DNA from: Nocardioides baculatus
GTDB taxonomy: Bacteria > Actinomycetota > Actinomycetes > Propionibacteriales > Nocardioidaceae
NCBI RefSeq assembly: GCF_016735675.1
Contig: NZ_JAERSG010000001.1
Span: 434,001-498,000, forward strand
Reading direction: 5' to 3'
DNA length: 64,000 nucleotides
The notes beneath the pieces are model-generated. The model ran no database searches, had not been told where the DNA came from, and worked only from the letters and a program-made list of their open reading frames with translations. A program made the position numbers and the translations under genes. Of the stretch, positions 35,304 to 43,063 are shown piece by piece (positions within the stretch are counted from its first letter, which is position 1; every line of letters begins with the position of its first letter).

Positions 35304-36289
35304 CGGGCCTCGTGGGTGTCGCGGCGGAGCACGAGGCGCTGGTAGAGGACCGCCATCACCAGCGCGATGACGAACAGCACGACCGAGGCTGCCCCGGCGA
35401 TGCCGTAGTTCCCGCGTGCCGTGCCCTGGTTGATGAGGTACGTCGCCATGGTGGTCGTCGCGTTGGCCGGTCCGCCCCCGGTCAGCACCCAGACGAGGTC
35501 GAAGAGCTGGATCGAGCCGATCATCGACAGGAAGGCCCACGTGCGGATCGTCGGCCCGAGCAGGGGGACCGCGATCCGGCGCTGGGTCTGCCACCACGAG
35601 GCGCCGTCGATCTGCGCCGCCTCGTAGAGCTCCGCGGGCACCCCCTGCAGGCCCGCGAGGAAGAGCAGGACGGCCAGGCCGACGTACTTCCAGGTGAGGA
35701 CGACGAACACGGTGTAGAGCGTGAGGTCCGGCGTGCCGAGGAAGCCCTGCTCGGGCGCCGTCAGCCCGACCGCCCCGACCAGGCCGTCGACCACCCCGTA
35801 GCCGGGCTGGAGCAGCTGGAACCAGATCACCCCGGCGATGACCTCGGCCAGCACGTAGGGAACGAAGATGATCGTGCGCAGCACCCCGCGGAACCGGATG
35901 TTGCGGTTGAGCAGCAGGGCCAGCCCCAGCCCCAGCGGCAGCTGCACGAGGATCGAGAGGACGACGATGAGGAAGTTGTGGCCCACCGCTCCCCGGAAGA
36001 CGTCGTCGCCCAGGACCAGGCTGTAGTTGGCCCAGCCCACGAAGTCGTCCATCGGGCCGAAGCCCTTCCAGCGGTAGAACGACATCCGCACCGCCGAGAC
36101 GACGGGCCACAGGATGAAGACCGCCATCAGGGCGATCGCCGGACCGACGAACACCAGCACCTCGAGGCGCTCGCGCCACGCCAGCCGGGGCCGGGGGGCG
36201 ACTGCCCGGCGCGGGTCGCGCCGTGCAGTCGTCTCCTCCGGTGGCGTGGCGACCAAGGTGCCGCCCTGCTGCGTCATGGGTGCGGTCAC
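35300..36289 (-). CDS. Carbohydrate ABC transporter permease (MalF/LacF-like)
   Basis: 329-aa six-helix permease with the EAA loop 'YEAAQIDGASWWQTQRRIAV' and a conserved 'VLTGGGPANATTTMATYLIN' near the last helices. Starts at a GTG overlapping the binding-protein stop (GTGA), so the three transport genes are translationally coupled. Lacks the large outer loop of the malF at 53204, indicating a different binding-protein partner. Confidence 0.9.
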   Translation of the reverse strand: MTAPMTQQGGTLVATPPEETTARRDPRRAVAPRPRLAWRERLEVLVFVGPAIALMAVFILWPVVSAVRMSFYRWKGFGPMDDFVGWANYSLVLGDDVFRGAVGHNFLIVVLSILVQLPLGLGLALLLNRNIRFRGVLRTIIFVPYVLAEVIAGVIWFQLLQPGYGVVDGLVGAVGLTAPEQGFLGTPDLTLYTVFVVLTWKYVGLAVLLFLAGLQGVPAELYEAAQIDGASWWQTQRRIAVPLLGPTIRTWAFLSMIGSIQLFDLVWVLTGGGPANATTTMATYLINQGTARGNYGIAGAASVVLFVIALVMAVLYQRLVLRRDTHEAR

Positions 36290-37572
36290 ATCTCCTGGTC
36301 GGCGGCCTGCTGGGTCGCGTCCACGACCTCCTGCGGGGTCGCGTCGCCGGAGAACAGCAGGGCGATCTCGTCGTTCATCGCGCCTCCCACGGACGTGCCG
36401 AAGGCGGTGTCGAAGTAGAGCTGGATGTAGGGCGACTCGTCGCGGACCTTCAGCAGCTCGGCGAGCGCCGGGTCGCTGACCGCGCCACCGGCGGCCGGGT
36501 TGGTCGGCAGCCCCATGTCGTTCTCGGCGAAGCCGGTCTGCACGTCGTCGGAGAGGAGGAGCTTGACCAGGTCGACCGCCTCGTCGGGAGCGGACTCGGC
36601 CACGGCCCAGGCGTCGCCACCGCCCAGCTGGGCCGTCGGGTCACCGCCACCACCCTCGACCTCGGGGAAGGGGAACCAGCCGGTCTTCTCCCCCAGGCCC
36701 TTGCCGTCGTCGGTGAGCCCCTGCATCACGCCCGGCTCCCAGTGCCCGGCCAGCTCCATGGCGACCTTGTCGGTGGCGAGCAGGCCGGACGCCGACGTCG
36801 CACCCTCCTGCGCGGGGGTGGTCAGGAAGCCCGGGTTGAACGGCTCGGCGGCGACCACGTCCTCGAGCACCTCGCCGGCCTCGACGAAGCACGGGTCGGA
36901 GAAGTCGAGGCTCGTCACGGCGCCCTCGAGGACGTCCTGCGGGCACGAGCGAAGAGCGGTGTAGTACCAGTAGTGGGCGGCCGGCCACTTGTCACCGGCT
37001 CCGACCGAGACCGGCGCGATGCCGGCGTCCTTGAGCTGACCGACCACGTCGTAGAACTCGTCCATCGTGGTCGGCGGGGCGTCGATGCCCGCCTCCTCGA
37101 AGAGGTCCTTGTTGTACCAGAAACCGACGACGCCCACCGAGAACGGCAGCGCGTAGGTCTTGCCCTCCGACTGCCACCCGGCGACGCTGCCGCCGAGGTT
37201 CTCGATCTCGTCGGCCGCATCCTCGGACAGGTCCCTGACCAGTCCGGCCTCGACGTGGTCGGCGAGCTCGCCACCGCCGCGCTCCATGTAGATGTCGGGG
37301 ACGTCGCCGCTCTGGAAGGCCGCGTCGAGCTTGCTGACCATGTCCTCGTGCGCCATGGCGCTGACCTGGACGTCGATGCCGGGGTGGTCCGCCTCGAAGT
37401 CCTTGGCGACCTGCTCGTAGTAGCCCTTGCCGGGCTCGTTGTTCGAGTTGTGCCACCACGTGATGGTGCTGGCGTCGTCCGCCTCCGACGAGCCGTCGCC
37501 GCCACAGGCGGCGGTCATCAGGGCGACGGCGCAGAGAGAGGCCAGTCCGGCCACTCGGGTACTCCTGGACAT
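36286..37572 (-). CDS. Extracellular oligosaccharide-binding lipoprotein
   Basis: 428-aa family-1 solute-binding protein. Lipoprotein signal with lipobox 'MTAACG' near residue 22; 'ITWWHNSNNEPGKGYYEQVA' and 'ALPFSVGVVGFWYNKDLFEE' are conserved in cluster-B sugar-binding proteins. Start is the ATG at 37572 with GGAGG 7 nt upstream, not the further in-frame ATG. First gene of the transport-regulator-GH3-CE7 operon; probably binds xylo- or arabinoxylo-oligosaccharides. The LacI operator lies 82 bp upstream. Confidence 0.9.
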   Translation of the reverse strand: MSRSTRVAGLASLCAVALMTAACGGDGSSEADDASTITWWHNSNNEPGKGYYEQVAKDFEADHPGIDVQVSAMAHEDMVSKLDAAFQSGDVPDIYMERGGGELADHVEAGLVRDLSEDAADEIENLGGSVAGWQSEGKTYALPFSVGVVGFWYNKDLFEEAGIDAPPTTMDEFYDVVGQLKDAGIAPVSVGAGDKWPAAHYWYYTALRSCPQDVLEGAVTSLDFSDPCFVEAGEVLEDVVAAEPFNPGFLTTPAQEGATSASGLLATDKVAMELAGHWEPGVMQGLTDDGKGLGEKTGWFPFPEVEGGGGDPTAQLGGGDAWAVAESAPDEAVDLVKLLLSDDVQTGFAENDMGLPTNPAAGGAVSDPALAELLKVRDESPYIQLYFDTAFGTSVGGAMNDEIALLFSGDATPQEVVDATQQAADQEM

Positions 37573-37653
37573 CGAGATCCTCCTTGACTCGCCACGCCTT
37601 GTGACGTGGACCACATGTCAGAACCCTCAGTCACCGCTCTGGGCTTTGTCAAT

Positions 37654-37667
37654 CGTTATCGATAACG
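37654..37667. promoter_or_regulatory. LacI-type operator between divergent xyloside genes
   Basis: CGTTATCGATAACG is a perfect 14-bp palindrome with the central CG of LacI/GalR sites, flanked by AAT on the left and TTT on the right. It is 82 bp from the binding-protein start and 50 bp from the GH51 start, so one site can repress both directions. Confidence 0.8.
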
Positions 37668-37716
37668 TTTTCCATCCACGCATCGACACACCGCCCACCG
37701 CGAGGGGACCCGCCTC

Positions 37717-39255
37717 ATGCACCGCGCTGCAACGCCACCCGGGCTCGGCGCGCGCCTGACCCTGGACCCCGACGCGACGATCGGCGCGATCGACCGGAGG
37801 CTGTTCGGCTCCTTCGTCGAGCACCTCGGACGCGGGATCTACGACGGCATCCACGAGCCGAGCCACCCCCTCGCCGATGAGTGGGGCTTCCGCACGGACG
37901 TGCTGGAGCTGGTGCGGGAGCTGGGTGTCAGCACCATCCGCTACCCGGGCGGGAACTTCGTCTCGGGCTACAGGTGGGAGGACGGCATCGGTCCTCGCCA
38001 CGAGCGGCCGACCCGCCTCGACCTCGCCTGGCACTCGACGGAGACCAACCAGGTGGGACTCGACGAGTTCGCCGCGTGGGCCGAACGGGCGGGCGCCGAC
38101 GTCATGCTCGCGGTCAACCTCGGCACGCGCGGGGTGGCCGAGGCGCTGGACCTGCTGGAGTACACGAACATCCCTGGCGGCACGACCTGGTCCGACGCCC
38201 GGATCGCCCACGGACGCACAGCGCCGTACGACGTCCGGATGTGGTGCCTCGGCAACGAGATGGACGGGCCGTGGCAGCTCGGGCACCGCTCCGCCGACGA
38301 CTACGGCAAGCTCGCGGCCCGGACCGCACGGGCCATGCGGCAGCTCGACCCCAGCCTCGAGCTCGTGGTCTGTGGCAGCTCGTCGTCGCGGATGCCGACC
38401 TTCGGAGCCTGGGAGCGCACGGTCCTGCAGCACACCTACGACGACGTCGACCACATCTCGTGCCACGCCTACTACGAGCTCGAGGACGACGACATGGGCA
38501 GCTTCCTCGCCTCCGCGGTGGACATGGACAGGTTCATCGACACGGTCGTGGCGACGGCCGACCAGGTGGGTGCCGAGAGGCGGTCCGCCAAGCGGATCCA
38601 GATCTCCTTCGACGAGTGGAACGTCTGGTACTTCCGACGCTACGAGGAGGTCGACAAGATCACCGGGACCGGCAACTGGCCGGTCGCCCCGCGGTTGCTG
38701 GAGGACACCTACACGGTCGCCGACGCCGTCGTGGTCGGCAGCCTGCTCGTGTCGCTGCTCAGGCACGCCGACCGGGTCACCTCGGCGAGCATGGCGCAGC
38801 TGGTCAACGTGATCGCGCCGATCACGACCGAGCCCGGCGCGCACGCGTGGCGCCAGACGACGTTCTTCCCCTTTGCGACCACGTCGCGGCTGGCGCGGGG
38901 GTCCAGCCTCGACGTCGCGATCTCCTCGTCCCGCCACGTGACTGCCGCGCGCGGGGAGGTCGACGTCGTGGACGCCGTGGCCACGTGGGACGAGACGACC
39001 GGTCGCAGCGCGGTGTTCCTGGTCAACCGTGACGAGCACCGCCCGGCCACCGTCACGATCGACGTCAGCCGGCTCCCCGTCACCCGCGTCACGGAGTGCA
39101 GGACGCTGTCCGACGACGACCCCTTCGCGATCAACACGGTCGACGACCCCGAGCGCGTGCAGCTGATCGACAACACCACGGCCGAGCTGACCGACGGCCG
39201 GGTGAGCGTGGTGCTCCCACCCGTGTCCTGGACCGCGCTGGCGCTCGCCGGGTGA
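37717..39255 (+). CDS. abfA: GH51 alpha-L-arabinofuranosidase
   Basis: 512-aa intracellular GH51 enzyme that removes arabinofuranosyl side chains from arabinoxylan or arabinan oligosaccharides. Acid/base Glu181 in 'CLGNEMDGPWQ' and nucleophile Glu300 in 'SFDEWNVWYF' are in place, with the N-terminal 'GSFVEHLGRGIYDGI' and 'STIRYPGGNFVSGY' family motifs and a C-terminal beta domain. No signal peptide. ATG at 37717 follows GAGGGGA by about 8 nt. Divergent from the binding-protein operon and presumably under the same operator. Confidence 0.95.
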   Translation: MHRAATPPGLGARLTLDPDATIGAIDRRLFGSFVEHLGRGIYDGIHEPSHPLADEWGFRTDVLELVRELGVSTIRYPGGNFVSGYRWEDGIGPRHERPTRLDLAWHSTETNQVGLDEFAAWAERAGADVMLAVNLGTRGVAEALDLLEYTNIPGGTTWSDARIAHGRTAPYDVRMWCLGNEMDGPWQLGHRSADDYGKLAARTARAMRQLDPSLELVVCGSSSSRMPTFGAWERTVLQHTYDDVDHISCHAYYELEDDDMGSFLASAVDMDRFIDTVVATADQVGAERRSAKRIQISFDEWNVWYFRRYEEVDKITGTGNWPVAPRLLEDTYTVADAVVVGSLLVSLLRHADRVTSASMAQLVNVIAPITTEPGAHAWRQTTFFPFATTSRLARGSSLDVAISSSRHVTAARGEVDVVDAVATWDETTGRSAVFLVNRDEHRPATVTIDVSRLPVTRVTECRTLSDDDPFAINTVDDPERVQLIDNTTAELTDGRVSVVLPPVSWTALALAG

Positions 39256-39270
39256 GCGCGCCGCTCGCCC
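39250..39270. terminator. Hairpin between convergent GH51 and ATP-grasp genes
   Basis: GGGTGAGC (39250-39257) pairs with GCTCGCCC (39263-39270) with one G-T pair and a 5-nt loop. The GH51 stop is inside the stem and the opposite stop is adjacent. Candidate bidirectional terminator. Confidence 0.35.
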
Positions 39271-40311
39271 TCAGCTCGTCGCGAGCGTGTGGTTGTTGAT
39301 CTCCGGGTAGTGCCTGCGGATGTTCACCTTGCGCTCGAGCTCGGCGATGATCGCCGGTGCGAAGTTGACCTCGTAGAGCGCCTGCGCGCTGCCGAGCCCG
39401 CCGGGGCTGAAGACGTTGATCTCCATCAGCTTGTCGCCCACGATGTCGAGCCCGACGAGGAACATCCCGTCGCTGACCAGCTTGGGCCGCACGATCTCGA
39501 CCATCTCGAGCATCGCGTCGGTGACCTGCACCTTCGTCGCCTTGCCGCCGGCGGACATGTTGGAGCGGATGTCCTTCGTGGTGTTGGTGCGGCGGAACGC
39601 GGCGTACTTGCCGTCGGCGGTGAGCGGCTGGCCGTTCATCACGAACATCCGGACGTCGCCCTTGGCCGCCTCCGGGAGGTACTCCTGGGCGACGACGTAG
39701 CCGTCGCGCGAGATGGCCTCGATGATCTGCTGGAGGTTGGGCGCCTCCTTGCGGTCCACGAGGAAGACCCCCGCGCCGCCCGAGCCCTGCAGCGGCTTGA
39801 GCACCGCCTTGCCGCCGAGGTCCTTGATGAACGCCTCGATCATGTCCTCGTCGCGCGAGATCAGCGTCCGGGGGCGCACGATCTCGGGGAAGTGCTGGAA
39901 GTACGCCTTCGACAGCGCGTTGGCGAGGCTGGTCGGGTCGTTGACGACCAGCACCCCGCTGGCAGCGATGAGCTGGCCGAAGGCCACGCCGGCGTTGTTG
40001 CGCCACGGGTCGGTCTCGGCGTCGTCGGCCGGGTCGTTGCGCAGCATCACGACGTCGAACTCCGACATCGGGATCAGCTGCTCGACATCGGGCTTCTTCA
40101 CGTCGGCCATGTGGCGCTCGAGGGAGCGGTACGACTTGGCGTGCCCCATCCGCGCCTTGGTGCTCAGGGAGCCGTCGGGCTCGTAGGCGAAGTCGCCGAT
40201 CCCCATGTACCAGGCCTCGTGGCCCATCTCCTTGGCCGCCATCGCGAGGCGGTTGGTGGTGTACTCCGCCTTCTCGGTCTCGATGTCGTTGACGACGAAT
40301 CCGATCTTCAT
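39271..40311 (-). CDS. Glutathione-synthetase-like ATP-grasp ligase
   Basis: 346-aa ATP-grasp protein resembling prokaryotic GshB. The N-terminal domain starts 'KIGFVVNDIETEKAEYTTNR'; the ATP-grasp core has 'AVLKPLQGSGGAGVFLVD', 'YVVAQEYLPEAAKGDVRMFV', 'ADGKYAAFRR' and the metal-binding 'DIVGDKLMEINVFSPGG'. It should form an amide bond using ATP, but actinobacteria normally make mycothiol rather than glutathione, so the true substrates are probably different. Its ATG overlaps the stop of the DUF1704 gene, third in a tightly coupled operon. The natural product or peptide it acts on is unknown. Confidence 0.85.
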   Translation of the reverse strand: MKIGFVVNDIETEKAEYTTNRLAMAAKEMGHEAWYMGIGDFAYEPDGSLSTKARMGHAKSYRSLERHMADVKKPDVEQLIPMSEFDVVMLRNDPADDAETDPWRNNAGVAFGQLIAASGVLVVNDPTSLANALSKAYFQHFPEIVRPRTLISRDEDMIEAFIKDLGGKAVLKPLQGSGGAGVFLVDRKEAPNLQQIIEAISRDGYVVAQEYLPEAAKGDVRMFVMNGQPLTADGKYAAFRRTNTTKDIRSNMSAGGKATKVQVTDAMLEMVEIVRPKLVSDGMFLVGLDIVGDKLMEINVFSPGGLGSAQALYEVNFAPAIIAELERKVNIRRHYPEINNHTLATS

Positions 40312-41483
40312 GCGTTCCCTCCCAGGATCGTGCCGAGGTCTTCGGTGCCGGCTGCCCGCGCGAGGTTCGCGTGGGCCTCCGGGTCGTGCAGGTATCGAGG
40401 GAGGACGCGCGGCGGCCTGAGCAGCCCCCGGTCCTCCAGGTCGCCGATGAGCGGCAGGTCGCGCAGCGAGAACTTGCCCAGCCAGAGCCGGTCGAGCGAC
40501 CCGCCGTCGCCGAGGTGCTCGAGCAGCTCCACCAGGCCGCGCAGGTAGATCGCGTCCTTGGTCATCCCGCCGGACCGGTAGACGCGCATCACCGTCGTCC
40601 ACGCGCTGCCCTCGGGGAAGTCGGCCGCCACGAGCGCCTCGTGGGCCTCGGCGAACGTCGCGCCGGCGATCATCCGGTGCACGGTGACGACCCGGCTGGC
40701 GAGCTGGCGCAGCCGGAAGGCGGTGAGCCCGCCGCAGGCGATCTCGGCCAGCACGGCGAGGCCCTCCTGGGTCTCGTCGTAGCCCGCGAGCCCGACGCCC
40801 ATCACCTTGATCGGCTGGCGGCTGCCGTTGGCCTGGGTGACCAGGTGGGTGCCGACCTCGTGGTGCAGCAGCGCCTGCGCGCGCGCCCGCTGGACCTTGG
40901 TCTCCGGCCCGATCAGCAGCACGTCCCCGGAGACCATCACGCCGTTGACGTCCGAGCGGATCTCCGCGTGCATGTCGAGGTCGGGGTCCTCCGCGCGGTA
41001 GCGCGCGATCTCCTCGTCGGCGAGGGCGAGGAACTCCTCGGCGTCGAGCGCCTCGTCGGACGGCTCGGTGCGGGTGATGCCGGCCAGCAGCTGCTCGGCC
41101 TGGGTGCGCAGCGACGGGGAGACGCCGCCGTACAGCTCCACGCTGAGCGGGAGGAAGTCCTCGGTGTCGCGGGCCTCGAGCATGTCGAGCTGGAGCTCCA
41201 TCTCGCGGTGCTTGGCGCGCAGCAGCTGCGCGAGCACCGGGTCCTCGACGGCGCCGAGGTCGACGGCGGCCAGCTCGGCGCGTACGACGTCGGGGTCGGC
41301 CTCGAGCTCGCGGTAGGTGAACGGGGGCTCGGGCTCGCGGCCCTCGATGAAGTCGTCGCGCAGGTCGTCGGCGTCGACCGGGGTGATGTCGAGGAGGAAC
41401 CGGAAGCTGCCTGCGAGCAGCGCGAGCTGGTGGTCGACCGCGAGGTCGGACGCGCTGAGCTCGTCTCCCGCCTCGGCGCTCAT
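40308..41483 (-). CDS. DUF1704 / QEGLA-motif metallopeptidase-like protein
   Basis: 391-aa protein of the family annotated 'flavohemoglobin expression-modulating QEGLA motif protein', distantly related to eukaryotic tubulin tyrosine carboxypeptidases of the MATCAP type. A gluzincin site is visible: 'HHEVGTH' (His208, Glu209, His213) and 'ETQEGLA' with Glu240 as third zinc ligand, so a zinc-dependent peptidase is likely. Overlaps both neighbours by 4 bp (ATGA), between an N-formylglutamate-amidohydrolase-like gene and an ATP-grasp ligase-like gene. Substrate unknown. Confidence 0.85.
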   Translation of the reverse strand: MSAEAGDELSASDLAVDHQLALLAGSFRFLLDITPVDADDLRDDFIEGREPEPPFTYRELEADPDVVRAELAAVDLGAVEDPVLAQLLRAKHREMELQLDMLEARDTEDFLPLSVELYGGVSPSLRTQAEQLLAGITRTEPSDEALDAEEFLALADEEIARYRAEDPDLDMHAEIRSDVNGVMVSGDVLLIGPETKVQRARAQALLHHEVGTHLVTQANGSRQPIKVMGVGLAGYDETQEGLAVLAEIACGGLTAFRLRQLASRVVTVHRMIAGATFAEAHEALVAADFPEGSAWTTVMRVYRSGGMTKDAIYLRGLVELLEHLGDGGSLDRLWLGKFSLRDLPLIGDLEDRGLLRPPRVLPRYLHDPEAHANLARAAGTEDLGTILGGNA

Positions 41484-42283
41484 CGCAGCTTCTCCAGCTC
41501 CTCGTGGAGCCCCGGCAGGGTGGCCGCGAGCGCGGCGCGCACGCAGCTCAGCCGCTCCTCGTCCACCTCGGCCGTCCACTCGTCCATCCAGACCTTCTTG
41601 AACTCCAGCGCGAGCACGCAGCCGACACCGGGATAGCGGTCGTGGACGAACCAGGCGAGCGCGCGGCCCTCGAAGGAGACGTTCTCCCGGGCGTCGACGG
41701 GGCCGCAGCCGGTCCCGCCGGCGCGGATGTCGGTCACGAACCGCTCCACCAGGGGCCCAAAGGTCTGCCGGTCGATGCTGGCGGTGCCGACGTTGACCTC
41801 GGGGTTGTCCTCGGCCGGAGCGGGATCAGCGTCCGCGCCGCTGCGTCGGTGGTTGTAGGAGTGCACGTCGAGCAGGACGAAGGGGCCGCGCTCGGCCAGT
41901 GCGTCGAGCCGTGGCGCGAGGGCGTCGTAGAAGGCGTCGTAGGTCGCCAGGCTGCCCTCGAAGAGCTCGCGCGACAGCGTGCCGCCGCGCCACACGTCGA
42001 GGCCCCAGCAGTCCTCGGGGCGGCGGTAGACCGCCTCGCGACGCGGGCGGTTGAGGTCGGCCTCGAACCGCGAGCGGCTCGTGATCGCCCGGTCCGGCAC
42101 GACCGCTGCGATGCGGTCGGTGAACGGGTCCTCCTCGCGCAGCCGTGTGTCCTCGTCGAGCACCATCGCGTCGGCGATCTCCGGGCGCAGCCCGTGGCCG
42201 GCGTGCACCGAGGTCGCGACGACCGGTCCCTGCCAGTCACCTGCGAACGCGACGACGTCCGACGTCCCTCCCAAGTCCGTCAT
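41480..42283 (-). CDS. N-formylglutamate amidohydrolase-family protein
   Basis: 267-aa zinc hydrolase of the FGase/HutG family: 'ATSVHAGHGLRPEIADAM' supplies early zinc ligands, 'FEADLNRPRREAVY' binds the carboxylate, and 'FVLLDVHSYNHRR' the central His. In the classical pathway it deformylates N-formylglutamate in histidine breakdown, but no hut genes are nearby, so a different N-acyl amino acid or peptide is likely. First of the three-gene unit; the ATG at 42283 is preceded 7 nt away by TAGACA on its strand, a weak leaderless promoter. Confidence 0.85.
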   Translation of the reverse strand: MTDLGGTSDVVAFAGDWQGPVVATSVHAGHGLRPEIADAMVLDEDTRLREEDPFTDRIAAVVPDRAITSRSRFEADLNRPRREAVYRRPEDCWGLDVWRGGTLSRELFEGSLATYDAFYDALAPRLDALAERGPFVLLDVHSYNHRRSGADADPAPAEDNPEVNVGTASIDRQTFGPLVERFVTDIRAGGTGCGPVDARENVSFEGRALAWFVHDRYPGVGCVLALEFKKVWMDEWTAEVDEERLSCVRAALAATLPGLHEELEKLR

Positions 42284-42364
42284 GTCCGACTGTCTACCCC
42301 ACTCTGCGGCGACGACCGTCCTGCCGCGCACCCCCACGGGTGAGAGGGGTGCTACTACTGGACC

Positions 42365-43063
42365 GTGCGGATCGTCGTCCTGACCGGTGCCGGGATCTCT
42401 GCGGAGAGCGGGCTGTCCACCTTCCGTGACGCCGACGGGCTGTGGGAGGGCCACGACCCGATGCAGGTCGCCACCCCGGAGGCGTACGACGACGACCCGG
42501 CGCTGGTGCAGAGGTTCTACGACGAGCGGCGGGCGGCCCTGTCGCGGGTCGAGCCCAACGCCGCGCACGTCGCCCTCGCGCGACTGGAGGCGGCGCTCGG
42601 CGACGACCTCCTGGTCGTCACGCAGAACGTCGACGACCTCCACGAGCGGGCCGGCTCGACCCGGGTCCACCACATCCACGGCAGCCTGCGGTCGGCCTGG
42701 TGCACGTCGTGCGACGAGCGGCACCTCTGGGACGGACCGCTCGCCGACCGCCCGCCGTGCCCCGGCTGCGGCGACCGTGCGCTGCGCCCCGACATCGTGT
42801 GGTTCGGCGAGGTCCCCTACGGCATGGACGTCGTCGAGCGAGCCCTGTGGTCGTGCGAGCAGTTCGTGTCGATCGGTACGTCGGGTGCCGTCTACCCGGC
42901 GGCCGCGTTCGTGCACTGGGCGAGCGGGCGGACCCTCGAGCTCAACCTCGAGCCGAGCATGGGGGCCAGTGACTTCGCCGAGTCACGTCAGGGGCCGGCG
43001 ACCCACCTCGTGCCGGTCTGGGTGGACGAGGTCCTCGGGGACGGCGGCCCGAACTCCTCCTGA
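42365..43063 (+). CDS. cobB: NAD-dependent protein deacylase (Sir2/CobB)
   Basis: 232-aa class III sirtuin. 'LTGAGISAESGLSTFRD' binds NAD, 'VVTQNVDDLHERAG' and 'HIHGSL' carry the catalytic region with the active His, and two CxxC pairs ('WCTSC', 'PCPGC') bind zinc. A Tyr-x-x-Arg pair in 'FYDERR' is the SIRT5-like signature for succinyl/malonyl-lysine removal, so it may desuccinylate as well as deacetylate. GTG start at 42365 with TACTAC 6 nt upstream. Its last 76 bp overlap the 3' end of the opposing histidine kinase gene. Confidence 0.93.
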   Translation: MRIVVLTGAGISAESGLSTFRDADGLWEGHDPMQVATPEAYDDDPALVQRFYDERRAALSRVEPNAAHVALARLEAALGDDLLVVTQNVDDLHERAGSTRVHHIHGSLRSAWCTSCDERHLWDGPLADRPPCPGCGDRALRPDIVWFGEVPYGMDVVERALWSCEQFVSIGTSGAVYPAAAFVHWASGRTLELNLEPSMGASDFAESRQGPATHLVPVWVDEVLGDGGPNSS

